Positions 12,866 through 25,429 of a DNA stretch of 64,000 nucleotides are shown in pieces. The position numbers and the translations under genes were made by a program. The stretch comes from Macrosoma leucophasiata (lineage: Eukaryota; Arthropoda; Insecta; Lepidoptera; Hedylidae), in NCBI GenBank assembly GCA_036365455.1, contig JAWQUS010000027.1, forward strand, positions 16,542,501-16,606,500, given 5' to 3'. The notes below the pieces were generated by a model, which worked only from the letters and a program-made list of their open reading frames with translations, was not told the DNA's origin and ran no database searches. Each line of letters begins with the position of its first letter. Within the stretch, counting starts at the first letter, position 1.

Positions 12866-13273
12866 GAATACATGTTTGGTTAGATAGGACTGACTCATTG
12901 ATGTAGTAATCTAAATCGAGATGGCGAGCCGAATATCTCAGGGTTGTTCCCTGTAAAAGTTTTAGGCATTTGATTTTTTCTTGTGAAGAAATTCTTGCTA
13001 GTACTCCGCGTCTGGTTCCTGTACCATAAAAGTATGCAGAGAGTGCTAAAAGTAAAAAGAGAGTGCACTTGCGTTTGCGCATACAGTTGTGCACTATACT
13101 ATCACTTGCGCAGCTCGCTCCGTCTCCGATACAATTGGTCACCATGGCCGAAACTCAGCTAGGAGGATATTGATCATTATTATAGATAGCAGGCATCCAT
13201 CCATATGAATTTCATGCCACCTTCATAACCTAAATAGTATTTTATTATTAAACTACTTGTTAATTGTTCGCAG

Positions 13274-13467
13274 AATCTCGTCGCCTTAGTGAATACGTAG
13301 AGCACTACGAGCCGCTGCAGTATGATGCGAACGCGTTGCACTCGCAACACTCGCGGGCGCGCCGTTCTACTGACGCGCCCGACCTCCGACTCAACTTCAA
13401 GGCGCTCGGCAGGCGCTTCAAGCTGCGCCTGCGACGAGACCTATCCGCTTTCAGTGAAGACTTTAAA
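13274..13467 (+). CDS. kuz: ADAM10 coding exon 1 seen: start of prodomain
   Basis: Encodes residues 1-64, beginning SRRLSEYVEHYEPLQYD. This matches the ADAM10 prodomain start, where family members read NxYIxHYExLxYD. It then has RARRS at 27-31, the position of the basic upstream convertase site of ADAM10 prodomains, and RLNFKALGRRFKLRLRRD, the usual beta-strand segment. The acceptor is ttgttcgcag and the exon opens with the last two bases (AA) of a split codon, so an earlier exon must supply one base. The donor is AAA|gtaaga, phase 0. There is no usable ATG or signal peptide here, so this is not the first coding exon. Identification is firm; the missing upstream exon is an inference from the phase and the family architecture. 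Confidence 0.95.
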
Positions 13468-14103
13468 GTAAGATTTCAAATAACGTCGGCTAAATAATAT
13501 CATCTGTTGACTTTAATTAAATGTATGTGCCCAGCAGTTGATTTCTACCTGTTCGCAGTACCATCGAATAAGGTCGAATTATAAATCGAATTGTAACCAA
13601 TTGAATGCAAGCATTGTCGATGTTGAAAGTGTGAGTGCTTGTTATGATAGAAGTGTTTGCGTAAATGGAACCAAAATCGTATCAGACACGATGTTACATT
13701 TCTACACATTAGTATTCGTAGGTAACAAGCAAATGCATGAGCACGACGTTTTATTTGATTGTGTGAGTGTGTAAAACAAAACAATAAGTCCAAATTATGA
13801 CTGAAATTCAGAGAGAATGTACATCTTTTTATCAACAGATTTAGGCGTAGCTATTAGGCGTAGCTTTAACTTCCTAGACTTAAATGAATTTACTCTGTTT
13901 TTATTGCAACCATAGTGGCGATATGACGCGTGTATATGTAAAACATCATTGGTCGTCCATAATCCTTAAGAGCTTGGTTAGTGAATAAGAAGAAAAGACA
14001 TTGCCTCTTTAGCCTTAGAAATGGCATCGACTTGAAACCTGTAGATTTTGTAGATATGTATAGCTTGCAGTAGAAATGTTTGACCTACATACTGGTATAT
14101 ATA

Positions 14104-15393
14104 TTAGGTTGGGGAAAAAGTTTCTTCGCATTTTTTAAGATAATTCAAAACATTTTTTAATATAGTTTATTTAAATTTAACTAAAGTATGTATGTACCAT
14201 TTTGTTCGATAACCTTTTGCCATCTTGTAGGTAGGTACATGATCCCATTGCTATAAAAATTTTGGGACTTCTCATCAAAATACCGCGACAAGTGGATTTG
14301 GCAGTCCTCTCGTGATGTTAACCTAACATTGCATAAAGAATTCTGAAGAGACCGAAACAGGTGGAAATCTGAAAGTGCAAAGTCGGTGCTATACGGCGGA
14401 TGCATTTACACCTCCCAGCCAAACTCTCTTAATTTTTACTGAGTGGCTATAGATGTGTGAGGTCTAGCGTTATCATGATGAAACACCACACCCCTTCTGT
14501 TGATCAATTCCGGCCGCTTTCTCTCAACTTCTTGTTTTAATCTCATCAGTTGTTCGCAGTAGAGTTCAGAATCGATAGTCCTGCCTGGTGGTAATAGCTC
14601 ATAATGAATAATGCCCTTCCAATCCCACCACACACACAACATCACCTTATTGCGAGTTAACCCGGGTTTCGCCACAGTCTGTGAAGCCTGGCCGGCCTTT
14701 GACCACGACCTTTTTCGCACGTTCTTGTCGTACGTGATCTACTTTTCATCACCAGTTATCAGCTTCTTCAAAAATGATTCGGTTTCATTACGTCGTAATA
14801 AAGAATCACAAATGAGTACACGGTTCATTAGGTTTCTTTCAGTGAGCTCGTGAGGTACCCAAATATCGAGGTTTTTTTTGTACCCAGCTTTTTTCAAATG
14901 CGCCAAAACTGTTTTGTGTTCAATTCTCAGTTCTTCAGCTACGTCGTAACTACTGCTATGTCGATCTTGCTCCACTTTTTCAAAAATGGCATCCATTTTA
15001 TCCGTAATAGGGCGACCAGAGCGAGGTGCGGTGCATCTTTGACATCAAAATTTCCGGATTGAAAACGCTTAAACCAAATTTGTGCTACTCTCACAGACAC
15101 TGCACTAGGTCCATAAACACCGCAAATTTTTTTCGCGGCTTGCGTTGCATTTTTGCCTTTTTTTGTAGTAAAATTTTAAAATGTATCGAATTTCTTCATT
15201 AGATTCACTCATCTTGACAGAACAAAAAACAAATGAAAATCACACATTTTCCTAATTTGAATTTGGAATTATGTTCCTTAAAATTTTAACTTTCAATGAT
15301 ACCAAAACCAGCCAGATACAAATACTACAGCCAAAGAGATTTTATTACAAGTTCATACATACTATAATGCGAAAAGACTTTTTCCTCAACCTA
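14104..15393 (-). mobile_element. mariner-family DNA transposon, inactive
   Basis: About 1.29 kb, the usual mariner length. The terminal inverted repeats are ttaggttggggaaaaagttt at the left and, reversed, taggttgaggaaaaagtctt at the right, with TA at the left border. The minus strand encodes a mariner transposase in pieces (see 14181-15212). The right tip differs from the left by a few bases, so the copy is old. Confidence 0.95.
14181..15212 (-). pseudogene. mariner transposase pseudogene
   Basis: The minus-strand ATG at 15212 opens MSESNEEIRYILKFYY, the start of a helix-turn-helix DNA-binding domain. The frame is lost at an A7 run (15158-15164) and regained before MDAIFEKVEQDRH at 14996. 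The catalytic triad of the DD34D type is still recognisable: TGDE near 14745, HHDNARPH near 14475, and the third Asp in YSTDFALSD near 14390. In-frame stops are at 14739-14741 (where a Trp is expected after DEK), 14436-14438 and 14406-14408. The end is at 14181-14183. This copy cannot make a full transposase. Confidence 0.93.
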
Positions 15394-16053
15394 TTGTATA
15401 TATATATATGGAATCAGCGTAAACTGCAAGTTTTATAAAATGATGATAATGTTAAGGAAGGTTAGGTGTTAGAGAAAGACACATTTTGTCCCAATACAGA
15501 AAAGCACATGAAAAAAGCATTTGAATACGAAAATAACAGACTTCATTTAATTTTTTCAGACTAAACTGCTCAAGATTATTCGTTGCGATTTGGTTAAATG
15601 CGAAAATTTTGTTTGCTTCTTGAGATATATTCCGCCACACCTTTTGTTCCAAAATTGAAAGTCACACCCGGTCGCACTCACACTCAAGTATGCAAAAGCC
15701 AAGATAATAAAATTCCTAGAACACACCGATCTGAAATGAATTTCTCACATTGTGCTAGGAATACTTGGCTTTTAAGCTATAAAGCGCCCTGATTTTCGGG
15801 CAAGTTCCCAATGGAGACATTAAAAATTTAAAAATGGCCAATACTGGCCACTATAAAACGGGTAATACGGGAGTGTAAAGACCGCAGTATACGATCAGAT
15901 AACCGTTGAATCGTTTGTTCACGCTTTCGGCAGATTTATAATGGCCAATGTTTTGTACCTTTTATTTTTTACCACTTAATATCTTGACGTGTATTGCTTC
16001 TTATGACATACGTAAATGTAATATTATCGTTTCAACGACATTGTTTATTTCAG

Positions 16054-16120
16054 GTTGAAGGCTCCGAGGGTCAACTTCATGACGTTGACACATCACACAT
16101 ATATCACGGAGAGTTGGTTG
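16054..16120 (+). CDS. kuz: ADAM10 coding exon 2 seen: short prodomain exon
   Basis: A 67-bp exon encoding residues 65-86 and the first base of codon 87. It contains DVDTSHIYHGELV, equivalent to the conserved DYDTSHIYTG stretch of ADAM10 prodomains. The acceptor is tgtttatttcag and the donor is G|gtgagt, a near-perfect consensus, phase 1. It joins the previous exon (phase 0) and the next one, which starts with AC, to give Asp87. It sits between a 2.6-kb intron holding a mariner and a 12.2-kb intron. It is recognised by family similarity and phase; no other reading makes sense. Confidence 0.93.
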
Positions 16121-18539
16121 GTGAGTAATGTTCGAATATTACATACAAATTAAAGTTTTAATGTTGACTCTGAAATGCATTTACGAACGACGCCCCTCAA
16201 TAAACAGTAGCAACAAGTGAGATTACAGGCATACCGCCTGTAATCCCTTAAAACAAAAGTGGAGCTGCTCGACTAGTTTACGCTGAGCACTCACGTCCCA
16301 GCAAGACAGACGCAAAGTTTGCGAGTGACATGCCGCGACTACCGCCACCGACGGGTCCATTGTGCACCGGGACACGACTACACGAGAACACGACGTTATC
16401 TCCACCCGAGATAAAGCTCCTTTGTTTGCACCCTGCCCTCGAGCTAAATTTAATAACTCCCAGCTCGCATTGAGTCTGCGGTGATCGCGTTTCCCCTTTA
16501 ATCAAACTCGAGACGAAAACGGCCCGAGCTGGCCCGCGCGATGAACCCCATCCTAACCATTAATAATTCCACGAGAGCACTAAAATATATTTCTTTTTGC
16601 AATTACCGGCGGGCCGGCATCAAAGTCCTAGATAATTGGGAGCTTTCGGCGGCCACTCGACTTTTAATGTTGGCGGGCTCGCCGCGCGCCTTCGGAGCCC
16701 GCCCCGTAGACTCGCCTACGCCACGGATGCTATCTATGTAAATAATTACTTTGTTGAAAATTCCACCGGCATTCCTCATCTGAACATTTTCGGGCAGGAA
16801 TTCAAAACGAGATCTGTTAACAGGAGTAAATTTTAAAGAGTTTACGGAGCGAGGACGTGAAACTGCACTTTGTAGTACAAAGCGAATCGCGAGCGTCGTC
16901 GAACAGCCATTAGGCGAAGAAGTGTCGGCGGAGGCGAGCAATGCGTAGGAAAGCAGTGCGGGTGTTATGATCGTGAAAGTTTGGTACAGTGTAAATGGAT
17001 AAAGTTGTGAGGGTGGCGCGGCATCGATCGCAGTTCGTCGCCCTACTTACCGCAGTCCCGATGCACTTAGCCACCGAGTTGCAAGCCGCGTTTATGCATA
17101 CGTACGTACTTGCTCTCCGTGCAGCACTACGCCCGCACGTTTGTATCAACTGTTAGCGCTGTTCTAACAATTTCAAATTTCCATTTTTATTCCTGTATAA
17201 ATCCTCTGCTAATTCGGGCGAAGCAGCACGGAATGAAATATGCGGACCGTATTTTACGTCAGTAGAAATGCAATAAAAATGTGATGCTGCGCTTTTGTTC
17301 AAAAGTGTTTAATTTTAATTGTCCTAATATTTAACATTTTAACAAAAATACCTAGTCGCTAACCGGTTTCATTTTAAACTCGTATATATGTTTTATTGTA
17401 CCTGCGAGCCATTAAAGTGTACTTGAAGCTCGGTAGTTAAAAAAATTAACGCAGTGATAAAAATAAAGTAGAGGCTTACGCCGGCTCTCGTGACTCTGAA
17501 ATGTACGCGAATTTTTCTGACGTAGCTCTTAAAAATTTTAACTGAAGACATTTTCGGAGGGCTGCGGTTTGTGCGGTAAACATTTCACATCACTTTCATG
17601 TTTACTTTCGTTACTGGCGTAATTTTATGATGTGCCTGCCTTTGCTTATGTTCTTGCATGGCGGGGACGGCTGAAGATAATGACGAAATGTTGACATTGC
17701 AAATAAAGCGCTGTTGCGAGCTTGGCGGTTGGTGCGTAGGCGTTACTAAACCGTTGTTTAATTAAAGTAATAGTCATACTGATAACATTGTATTGCTGCT
17801 TTCTATACGTCATACGTCTAAACCAGCGTTGCTCAATCTTATGTCCTCCACATTTTTATCAAAACTACAGTCGCAATAAACGATATACCTAATTGCTGAT
17901 CGAATGATTTATTTTAAAAAATGTGCTTTGGTCAAATTCACCTGTAGGTACTTTATATCCAACTTTTTGGCCTGTACTTGTATTTCGCGGCAATGTGGAT
18001 CGCGATCCTCTGGCTCTAACATGAAGCCTCAGTAATGTAAACACTGATATCGAAAATTGAATAGAAAATTTATTTTCTTACGTAAATGTTTGTAACGGTA
18101 AAATACAGTTTCAGTACAGAAGCACTAGAGAGTAAACAATCACTTATTGTATTTACGGTTAATTTAAAAAAGATTAAAATATCGTGTTTAGCTTAACAAT
18201 ACAAATTACTCGTATATTGTTAAGCTTGTACAGCACAGCGTGATACTCATATACCTACAATGTCATGGCTGTACAACAAAATGAACTGTGGACGAACGTC
18301 GAAGGTCATCGCTCTCGCTCGACATGCGAAATTTTCTTCGTCGAAAGAAATTGCGATCCTATCCAAATCCTCATAGTTTGTATAAAAACATTGAGATGCA
18401 GTGATTTATAAAACTACAGCTACGCGTAAACTAAGAAAACGTAAATAAACAAATTGTTGTGATGTAAGCTTTCAGTTCTTCGAATTGTACCATCACCTTT
18501 TGATTGATAACCTCCAATTTGGCTTTGAACAGACCCACT

Positions 18540-18845
18540 TTTCCTATGGAGCATGCTCCGATGGTTCGGACATATAGAAAGAATGTCGAATGAGCGAATG
18601 ACTAAACAGATATACAATGCGAATGTGGATGGTTGCAGAGGCCCAGGAAGACCAAGACTGACCTACCATGACCAAATAGGTCGAGTTCTGTCTGATGGTG
18701 CGGTCAAAAGTCTTAGGAGTCAGCGTGCATGTATGAAGAGAATGATGAAAGTAGATGAAGCACGAGAGGTATGTCAAGACCCGGATATCTGGCGCTATAC
18801 ACTCTCTGCCTACCCCGTTAGGGACCTGGCGTGAAGATACATACA
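18540..18845 (+). mobile_element. LINE 3' tail encoding the RWFGHIERM domain
   Basis: An open frame of 93 codons encodes RWFGHIERMSNERMTKQIYN, GCRGPGRPRLTYHDQI and RACMKRMMKVDEAREVCQDP, the C-terminal tail of a non-LTR retrotransposon reverse-transcriptase protein. It is the best preserved of five fragments in the window (1775, 19955, 23690, 46515). 5' truncation is typical of LINE insertion. Confidence 0.85.
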
Positions 18846-18878
18846 TATACCCTTCCTGTCACAAAGGCGAAACAAATG

Positions 18879-18910
18879 ATCTTATTTTTTTACTTTAAAG
18901 TAAAAAAATA
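18879..18910. repeat. 32-bp perfect palindrome
   Basis: cttattttttta ctttaaag taaaaaaataag, centred on tttaaa, directly after the LINE tail. It may be the junction of two inverted insertions. Confidence 0.8.
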
Positions 18911-19499
18911 AGAAGTCGATCATCTTTCTCAAACCGATTTTAAACTGTAGTCCATAAAATATATTATACCGGTTTAGGTTACGGTTACGGATATAAAATT
19001 ATTCCGCATTATCTGTGGTAAAAATGGTTGAATGACTCTATTTCCAGGTTGTCATTTATTTGCAACTAAAAATAAGTTTTTTTTTAGCTGCATTCTCTTA
19101 ATTCAAAAATGTTTAAATTAAACCAGACTGATCGCATTATACGTAGACGAAGAAGATACTATGTCTGGTAAAAAAAACTGTTATAAAACGTATCCGGTAG
19201 TTTCAGTTACGGTTACAAAGCTCCGTAACATACTTCAAATATACAATATCAAAGATTCGTGCACTATTTCTTTTTAATATTAGCAGTTTTATTTGCGTTA
19301 ACAATTTTTTTCCAAATCTAATTCGGTTAAAAACCTATTCAGCGTTTTTTTCCAAATTCGTGTGCTTTTAAATCTCTTCCTACGGTACACATCGTCAAAG
19401 ATGTCGCAAACCCCCCAACGATCTTGTGGCAAGTGCGGCAATCCTCTAGGAGTTCGTGAACCACACTTTGAGAAACTCTGGACTAGATTATTAATGTTA

Positions 19500-19562
19500 T
19501 GAAGAGATTTTGCGAGTACATTGCAGGTACCTAACGTGTAATGTACTCGCAAAATCTCTTCA
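19500..19562 (+). other. 63-bp perfect hairpin, 23-bp stem and 17-nt loop
   Basis: tgaagagattttgcgagtac plus att pairs without mismatch with its reverse complement at 19540-19562. The stem and loop size resemble a microRNA precursor or an endo-siRNA hairpin, but perfect pairing is equally typical of a young inverted duplication. Confidence 0.85.
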
Positions 19563-19689
19563 TCGTAATTCACATTTTACTTGAATAGTGTCAACTACCT
19601 CGAGGGCATGGTCCTCTGTTTGTCGCAAAATATAAAATATTGTTATTGTAATAAATCTCGTAATTGTATTTCAATACAAAGGAACTCGA

Positions 19690-19790
19690 TAGCTCCAATT
19701 GTTAGTTTTGATGGTTCCGTAACCAAGGGATATAAACGGAACCCTATTGCTAAGACTCCGCTGTAAGTCTGTCTGTCACCAGGTTGTATC
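19690..19790 (+). repeat. Fragment of the ggttccgta...cggaaccct repeat
   Basis: Contains ggttccgtaaccaaggga, aaacggaaccct and gtctgtctgtc, phrases that recur at 35236-35690, 36480-36620 and 43565-43800. Confidence 0.6.
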
Positions 19791-19954
19791 TCATTAACCG
19801 AGATAGCTTTCTCGTGTACTACATCGTGTTGATTATCGATAGATAGTTCTTTATTTTTTTTCAATAAAAGGTTCATCCGCCTGTGAAATGTTAAGCTTCG
19901 AAGTGGTAATTTTCGTCAGTATTGTTTGTTGTAGTAGTAAAAAAGACATGCTTC

Positions 19955-20290
19955 GAATCTCCGATGGTTCGGTCATGTCACAGACCAATCAGCCTGTTCC
20001 ATAGTCGATGGGTAATGTAGAAAGAATGTCAAATGAGCGAAAGACATAACAGATATACAATGCGAATATGGATAGTTATAGAAGCCTAGAAATACCTACC
20101 AAGACTGAACTATCTTGACTAAATAGGTCGAGTACTGAGAAGGTGGAGACAAGAGTCTTAGGAATCGGCGTGCATGTACGAAGAGAATTATGAATGTAGA
20201 AGAAGCACAGGAGGTGTGTAAGGACCGAGATATCGGGCGCTCCAAACTCTCTAGCTACCCCTATAGGGGCCTTGGTGTGAAGCTGTGTGA
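19955..20290 (+). mobile_element. Decayed LINE 3' tail, RWFGHIERM family
   Basis: Follows 18553-18840 block by block (tccgatggttcgg, agaaagaatgtcaaatgagcg, acagatatacaatgcgaat, gtacgaagagaatta, ggccttggtgtgaag) with stops and indels. A 40-bp extra piece sits near its start. Confidence 0.8.
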
Positions 20291-21084
20291 TGATACAGAC
20301 ATATTATATTAAAAGGAAAATTTTTACAGCAAATCAGGTTTTACAAGTTTTCGAGTAGGTTATATTCGACCAACTGAAAAAATGTACTCGTCGGAGAAAC
20401 GGAACCCACCATTATAAGTGGCCCGACACACGACTGCTTGTTTTTTTTAGTACGTATTACCACGGCTTCTATTACCTATATTAATAATGCTTAATAAAAA
20501 AATGGAGAGAGGACAAGAAGTTACTATTGTCTGCTGTCCGCTATATCGGTCAACTAAAAAATGTATTGATTCCATTATAACCACCAAAGTAACCATTTTT
20601 TTCAAGTGGTCATTTTGTTTTCACAGAAACGTTTTATTAGTAGTCATTACTAACTTAATACCTCTTAATAAAGTTTTTCATCCATGTTTCTATTGTTCCT
20701 TGGCAGTGCATAACATCGTATTATCACGATAATGGTTCACGGTTCGAAGAAATCGTCCACATATCAAATTGTAAATGAACGAATTTCATTGCCATACAAT
20801 GGGTAGGTACCTATTCGTAGAATAAACGAATTGTTACTGTAATTATTAATTGATATTACACATACTATGCTAATTTAATCGTTATCTGTTTATAATTACC
20901 TCCTCGTAAATTCGTCGTATGTTGGTATTGTGTTCATATCATAAATTTTCTTTTGTTTGTAAAAATATTTCATTTTCATTTTAATACGTAATGGGTTCTT
21001 AATAGTTGCGGATAAATGTGAAACAATTGTTATGGCAATATTCTGATTTCGCAGGCAATCGGTTAATCGGTTAAATCGGACACA

Positions 21085-21245
21085 GCGGTAGTATTATCGC
21101 AGGCCGCTGCTGCCCATCCTGCGTTATTGCATTTATTGCCGCATATTAGAAAGGTTTGACCACCATTGCTCGGTTGACTGACTGCACTCTCATTGCCTTC
21201 CACTAGTGGGCGGAAGGTGGTGGAGGTTCTTCCATAATCTGCGGC
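21085..21245 (+). mobile_element. SINE-like repeat, uninterrupted relative of the host element at 48660-49230
   Basis: ggtagtattatcgcaggccg, ctgctgcccatcctgcgtta and aggtttgaccaccattgctc, then ggttgactgactgcact, matches both flanks of the nested insertion at 48740-49095. It gives the empty-site version of that locus. Confidence 0.75.
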
Positions 21246-21286
21246 GAAAAATCCCTTACTTCAGAAATCTTCATATTTATCACATA

Positions 21287-21540
21287 CTAGCTGTCCCGGC
21301 AAACTTCGTTTTGCCTCAGAATGAAATAATGTGTCAAAGGTTTGATAGATACGGACTATTTGTATGGGAAAATGAAATTGTGTTTTTTTATATTTCTCTT
21401 CAATTTCTTCATATTTTCTTACTTTTTAAACCTTCCCTGGATTTCCAAAAATCATTCAAAACGTAAATTAGCCAAATCGGTCCGCCCATTCTCGAGTTTT
21501 AGCGAGACTAACGAACAGCAATAGATTTTATACATATCGA
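21287..21540 (-). mobile_element. Helitron end, aacttcgttttgcc family, copy 2
   Basis: Near-identical to 11811-12062. The minus-strand 3' end has the hairpin ggcaaaacgaagtttgcc followed by gggacagCTAG and T. Confidence 0.78.
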
Positions 21541-22099
21541 TTAAAAGATACTAAACGAAATAACCAACTATAGTACTTGGAAATTTATTCTCCGTGTAGA
21601 GGTAATCAGCCAAACATTATCATTTGTTGTAAGATCATTCCTTATTCAATCTTCATTATACCTCTTAAGCGAGATGGTGACTGTTATGGTATACGTGTAT
21701 GTATTTTTGCCGTCAAAAGGTATCATTAAACTCACATGTATTTTTTTCCTTGTGAGATCAAACGGGAACCGTCTCATCAGCATTTTTAGATTCGATTCCA
21801 TCGAGAAATCTACATAATACATACATGGTAGGTACATACATCTACCTACACAAATAAATAAAATTGGAGTGCCTGTTTTTAATATAAAAATAACAGCTTT
21901 TTACGAAATGCATATGCGTGTGTATATACACGGTACATATACGAACAAAATATATATATTTTTTTAATTTTTGTCTGTCAGTTTGTTCCGGCTAATATCG
22001 GGAACGGATTTACCAATTTTGACGGGACTATCAGTGGCAGATAGCTCATGTTGGTAATAAGGAGTAAATGAGGCTTTATTTATTTGTGAATTATATTAC

Positions 22100-22165
22100 A
22101 CTAGCTGTGCCCGTCACTTCGTCAAGGTATATCTTCAAAAAGATTTCTAAAATGGATTTAGACTA
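22100..22165 (-). mobile_element. Helitron 3'-end fragment
   Basis: actagctgtgcccgtcactt is the reverse of a CTAG terminus with its subterminal hairpin partly eroded. Confidence 0.5.
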
Positions 22166-23179
22166 AGCAGCGCGTTGTTCAGTAGCGTTAACTCAAAAAC
22201 GAATTGCAAAAATATTTCCACAGGCATTATTAATTAAATATACCCCAGTTTGCTCGCACGTATGTAGTCGAAACTCGAAACATCGGACAAAGGTGTTCGA
22301 CAATATAGTTCATGACGCATACAGTTTGAGCAGTAACCATAAAATTAGTTAATAATGGGTTCAAGCGCCCGCATATTCCCACAAAGCTGTAGTTTGTGTA
22401 CTAATTGCAGCGTTCGATCCCCTGTCGAGTACGTGGTCATATCTCACCCCCTGTCACCTGCCTGCAAATGAAATGAGTCATCGTTGCTAACTAACATTGT
22501 TAATTCGCCTCATAACGTTGCTTTGACATGAACCGCTATGTACCTACTATCGGTGAAAAGTCCGGTAGTACTCATGGACACTTAATGCAGCATGAATTCG
22601 CAAGATCGTTGAGTTCTCTGACTGAACATAACGTAATATTGTACATGTGCTGTCAGGGAACTGGCCGATTGCTCCCAGACTACATTAGGCGATGATAATA
22701 AAAGCTTAAAATTTTATTGTGTTGATTGATTTTGGATCAGCGGAGACTTACCTAGCTGTACTTGTACCGAAGCGCACTTAGACGGTCTTATTGACCCTTA
22801 AAAATTGTGTTTTGTCAATTATAAATATTAAAAACTCAGCTTACGGTCGGCTTTTCGAACGTTTGTCTAATCTCTGTTCACGTAACAGGTGTGTCATACC
22901 AAAATTCGCGTAAATTGAGCTGCTGGAACACCTGTCTTGTAAATTCGCGGCGAAGCTGTAACATTATTTTTGACACTTTTGATTTCATTGGCACATGTTT
23001 TTCGTACATTTAACTAATTAACACAATTTTAATTGTGGTGTTAACTAATCGGTTGGTTCAAAGTTCAAATGTCTTTCAAAGAACTCAATTCGCACTTGAC
23101 GAGAGATTTGACAAAGTATTAGTTTTTATTTGCATAGATATGCAAATGCAAGAAACTGGCCCTTAAATATATAATAATA

Positions 23180-23315
23180 CTAGCGGCCTGCCCCGGCTTC
23201 GCGCGGTTACAATGTTACCTACCCTCTCTTATTCAAATCGGACCAGTAGTTCTTGAGATTAGCGTGTTCAAGCAAACAAACAAACTCTTCAGCTTTATAA
23301 TATTAGTTAAAGCTC
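23180..23315 (-). mobile_element. Short non-autonomous Helitron
   Basis: Starts actagcggcctgccccggct and ends tcagctttataatattagt. Reversed, it begins near actaatattataa and ends with a GC hairpin and CTAG, like the plus-strand copy at 4935. Confidence 0.7.
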
Positions 23316-23689
23316 GATAAAGTCGACGTCAAAATATTTATTGTAACATTTGTAACACAGAAATAGTGTAGAATATAATAATTTAGCTACGTTATTATTC
23401 ATAAACTCTTTACCTTTTCCTGTTTGGAAAATATAATTTGGTGACATTATTCAGTGTATGATAAATGAGGCAGGCAATAATATTGTTGTTCTGTTTTAAT
23501 CTATGTACTAGGTATAACAATCACCATCTCGCCTTAAAGGTATAATTAAGATTGAATATAGAATGACCTTGCAACAGATGATAATGTCTGTCTCATTACG
23601 TCTATGCAGAGAATATCGCTCACTGATCGCGTTCGTAATGAAGATGTAAGAAAGAGGCTTTCTGTGAATGAAAATCGGTGTAAAAAATG

Positions 23690-23975
23690 AAAGAAGAATG
23701 TAGAAAGAATGTCGATGTGCGAATGACTAAAAAGATACCAATACAATACAATGCGAATGTGGATGGTTGCAGAGGCCTATAAAGACCAAGACTGACCTAT
23801 CATGACCAAATAGGTCGAGTATTGTCTGAGGGTGGAGTCAAAAATCTTAGGAATCGGCGTGCATGTATGAAGAGAATGTTGAATGTAGAAGAAGCACGGG
23901 AGGTATCTGTCGACTATTCAGAACCGGGATATCTTTCTCTGCCTACCCTGTAAGGGACTTGGCGCGAAGAAACAT
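23690..23975 (+). mobile_element. Decayed LINE 3' tail, RWFGHIERM family
   Basis: gtagaaagaatgtcgatgtg, acaatgcgaatgtggatggt, aggtcgagtattgtctga and gtatgaagagaatg match 18580-18840. The frame is broken in several places. Confidence 0.8.
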
Positions 23976-25429
23976 ACAGCTAATAAAATGAATTATTATG
24001 ATCGGTCACTTCCTTCAGGTTTTATATAATATGTAAGAAAAATAAACTTAAGTGTTCAAATGCTTTTAAAGCAACTCAATTTCCATTTGACGAGAGATTT
24101 GATAATTTGTTACGTATTATTTGCATCGCCAAGCGTTCAAGAAACTGGCTGCGAAATAAATTATTATTGCTAAAATATTTAAAAAATCCGCAAGTTTAAT
24201 TTCTACAATGTATGAAGCTCGCGAAAACCTACGAAAACGTTAAAATATTTATTGTAAAATTTGTAACGCAGGAATCATGTCGAATATAATAATTTAATTA
24301 CATTATTATTATTCATAAACCCTACCTTTATATTAATTTTGTCGTTCTATTTTAACAAAATATGTTCCGTGAAAAGCTAATCAATGTGATTCAATTTTAA
24401 ATACTGCAAACATTCCTGTTGACAATCAACGACCAATATTCCTTCAATCAATCCAATCCACATATATTTATACATACATTACACGTAATATACCTATTGC
24501 TACGTAGCTGTCAATACTTACCGTAATTATTTTTATTATTATAACTTGTCTTATACTATGTGTGTTATGAAGTTGTATGTAATCATTTGAATATTGCAAA
24601 TTATTGTTCTTTTTTTACTTTAAATACGCCGTTTGTGTTATAATTTAATGAGGAATAAGTATACCTTGTTCAGTGGCTAAGCTGTAAGATTGTTTGATTT
24701 GTCCAAACTAATTATTGTAATTAAAGTGTAGATTAGATGTTAATTGACTGTTAGGCGGTTAATAGTTGAAATTTTTGGTTGAAATATAACGATGAACAGT
24801 AGGGATGATGACAATTTTTTTTTTATTGTAATTTCAAAAAGTATAGGAAAATAAAATAAAATAAAATATAAAATAATTTGAGCGAGTTGTGAAACGACTC
24901 AAAACGGCTCATACAAAATGATACCTACTCTATTCTGACGTCATGTTAGAGTTAAAACTTGTGAATTGGTTGGTGAAATCAAAACATTTTAAAATATCTT
25001 CGTCAATTCTGCGTTTTTGTAAAAACATTCTTATTAAAATTTGTTGGATATCGTTTATAGAATGTAAAAGTGAAATTATTTTTAATTTAAACTTAACTTT
25101 TATGTTCACGAATTTTCGACACTTAAGTTCTTCTATCTCATACGATTCAACTCGAATTTTCATAATTTTGTATCATTATATCTCATTTGCAAGTCGCTTT
25201 TATGTGATGTGATACAAAGTATTTGATCATACCTAGTCATCATCCCTATTTTGATCTGTGAAAAAATAATCACAACTTGTGAATGTTACTTATTTGTTCA
25301 CTTTAAGTCCCCACTAAAGGCTCTCCTGCGTCTTTAAAATCAAATATCAAATAGGTATGTTGTAAAAAATATTTTGGTGGTTTCCGTCTAAAAATTTTTT
25401 TTAATGTAATCTAGGTGGCCACAAGCGTG

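Larger units (their letters stand above)
1..13273 (+). other. Upstream or first-intron DNA with transposon fragments; no gene recognised
   Basis: No coding exon with ADAM10 similarity or a convincing signal peptide is visible on either strand. The ADAM10 initiator exon may lie here unrecognised or before the window. Supported contents are listed separately: a LINE tail, three SINE-like family A copies plus a weak one, a tRNA-derived SINE, two Harbinger-type MITEs, two Helitron ends and a tandem duplication. GC-richer patches at about 2540-2640 and 3420-3500 could be promoter or first-exon sequence, but nothing in them proves it. In 1-1750 I recognise only a (TA)n run at 407-424. Confidence 0.6.
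13468..16053 (+). other. Intron between coding exons 1 and 2; carries a mariner
   Basis: A 2.6-kb intron. The only recognised content is the mariner at 14104-15393. The flanking 600-bp pieces show nothing else I can identify. Confidence 0.85.

Noticed and set aside
16603..16941. 112-codon open frame on the minus strand in a GC-rich intronic patch
   Set aside because: No domain or motif, several overlapping frames of similar length, and no splice context. A base-composition effect is likely.
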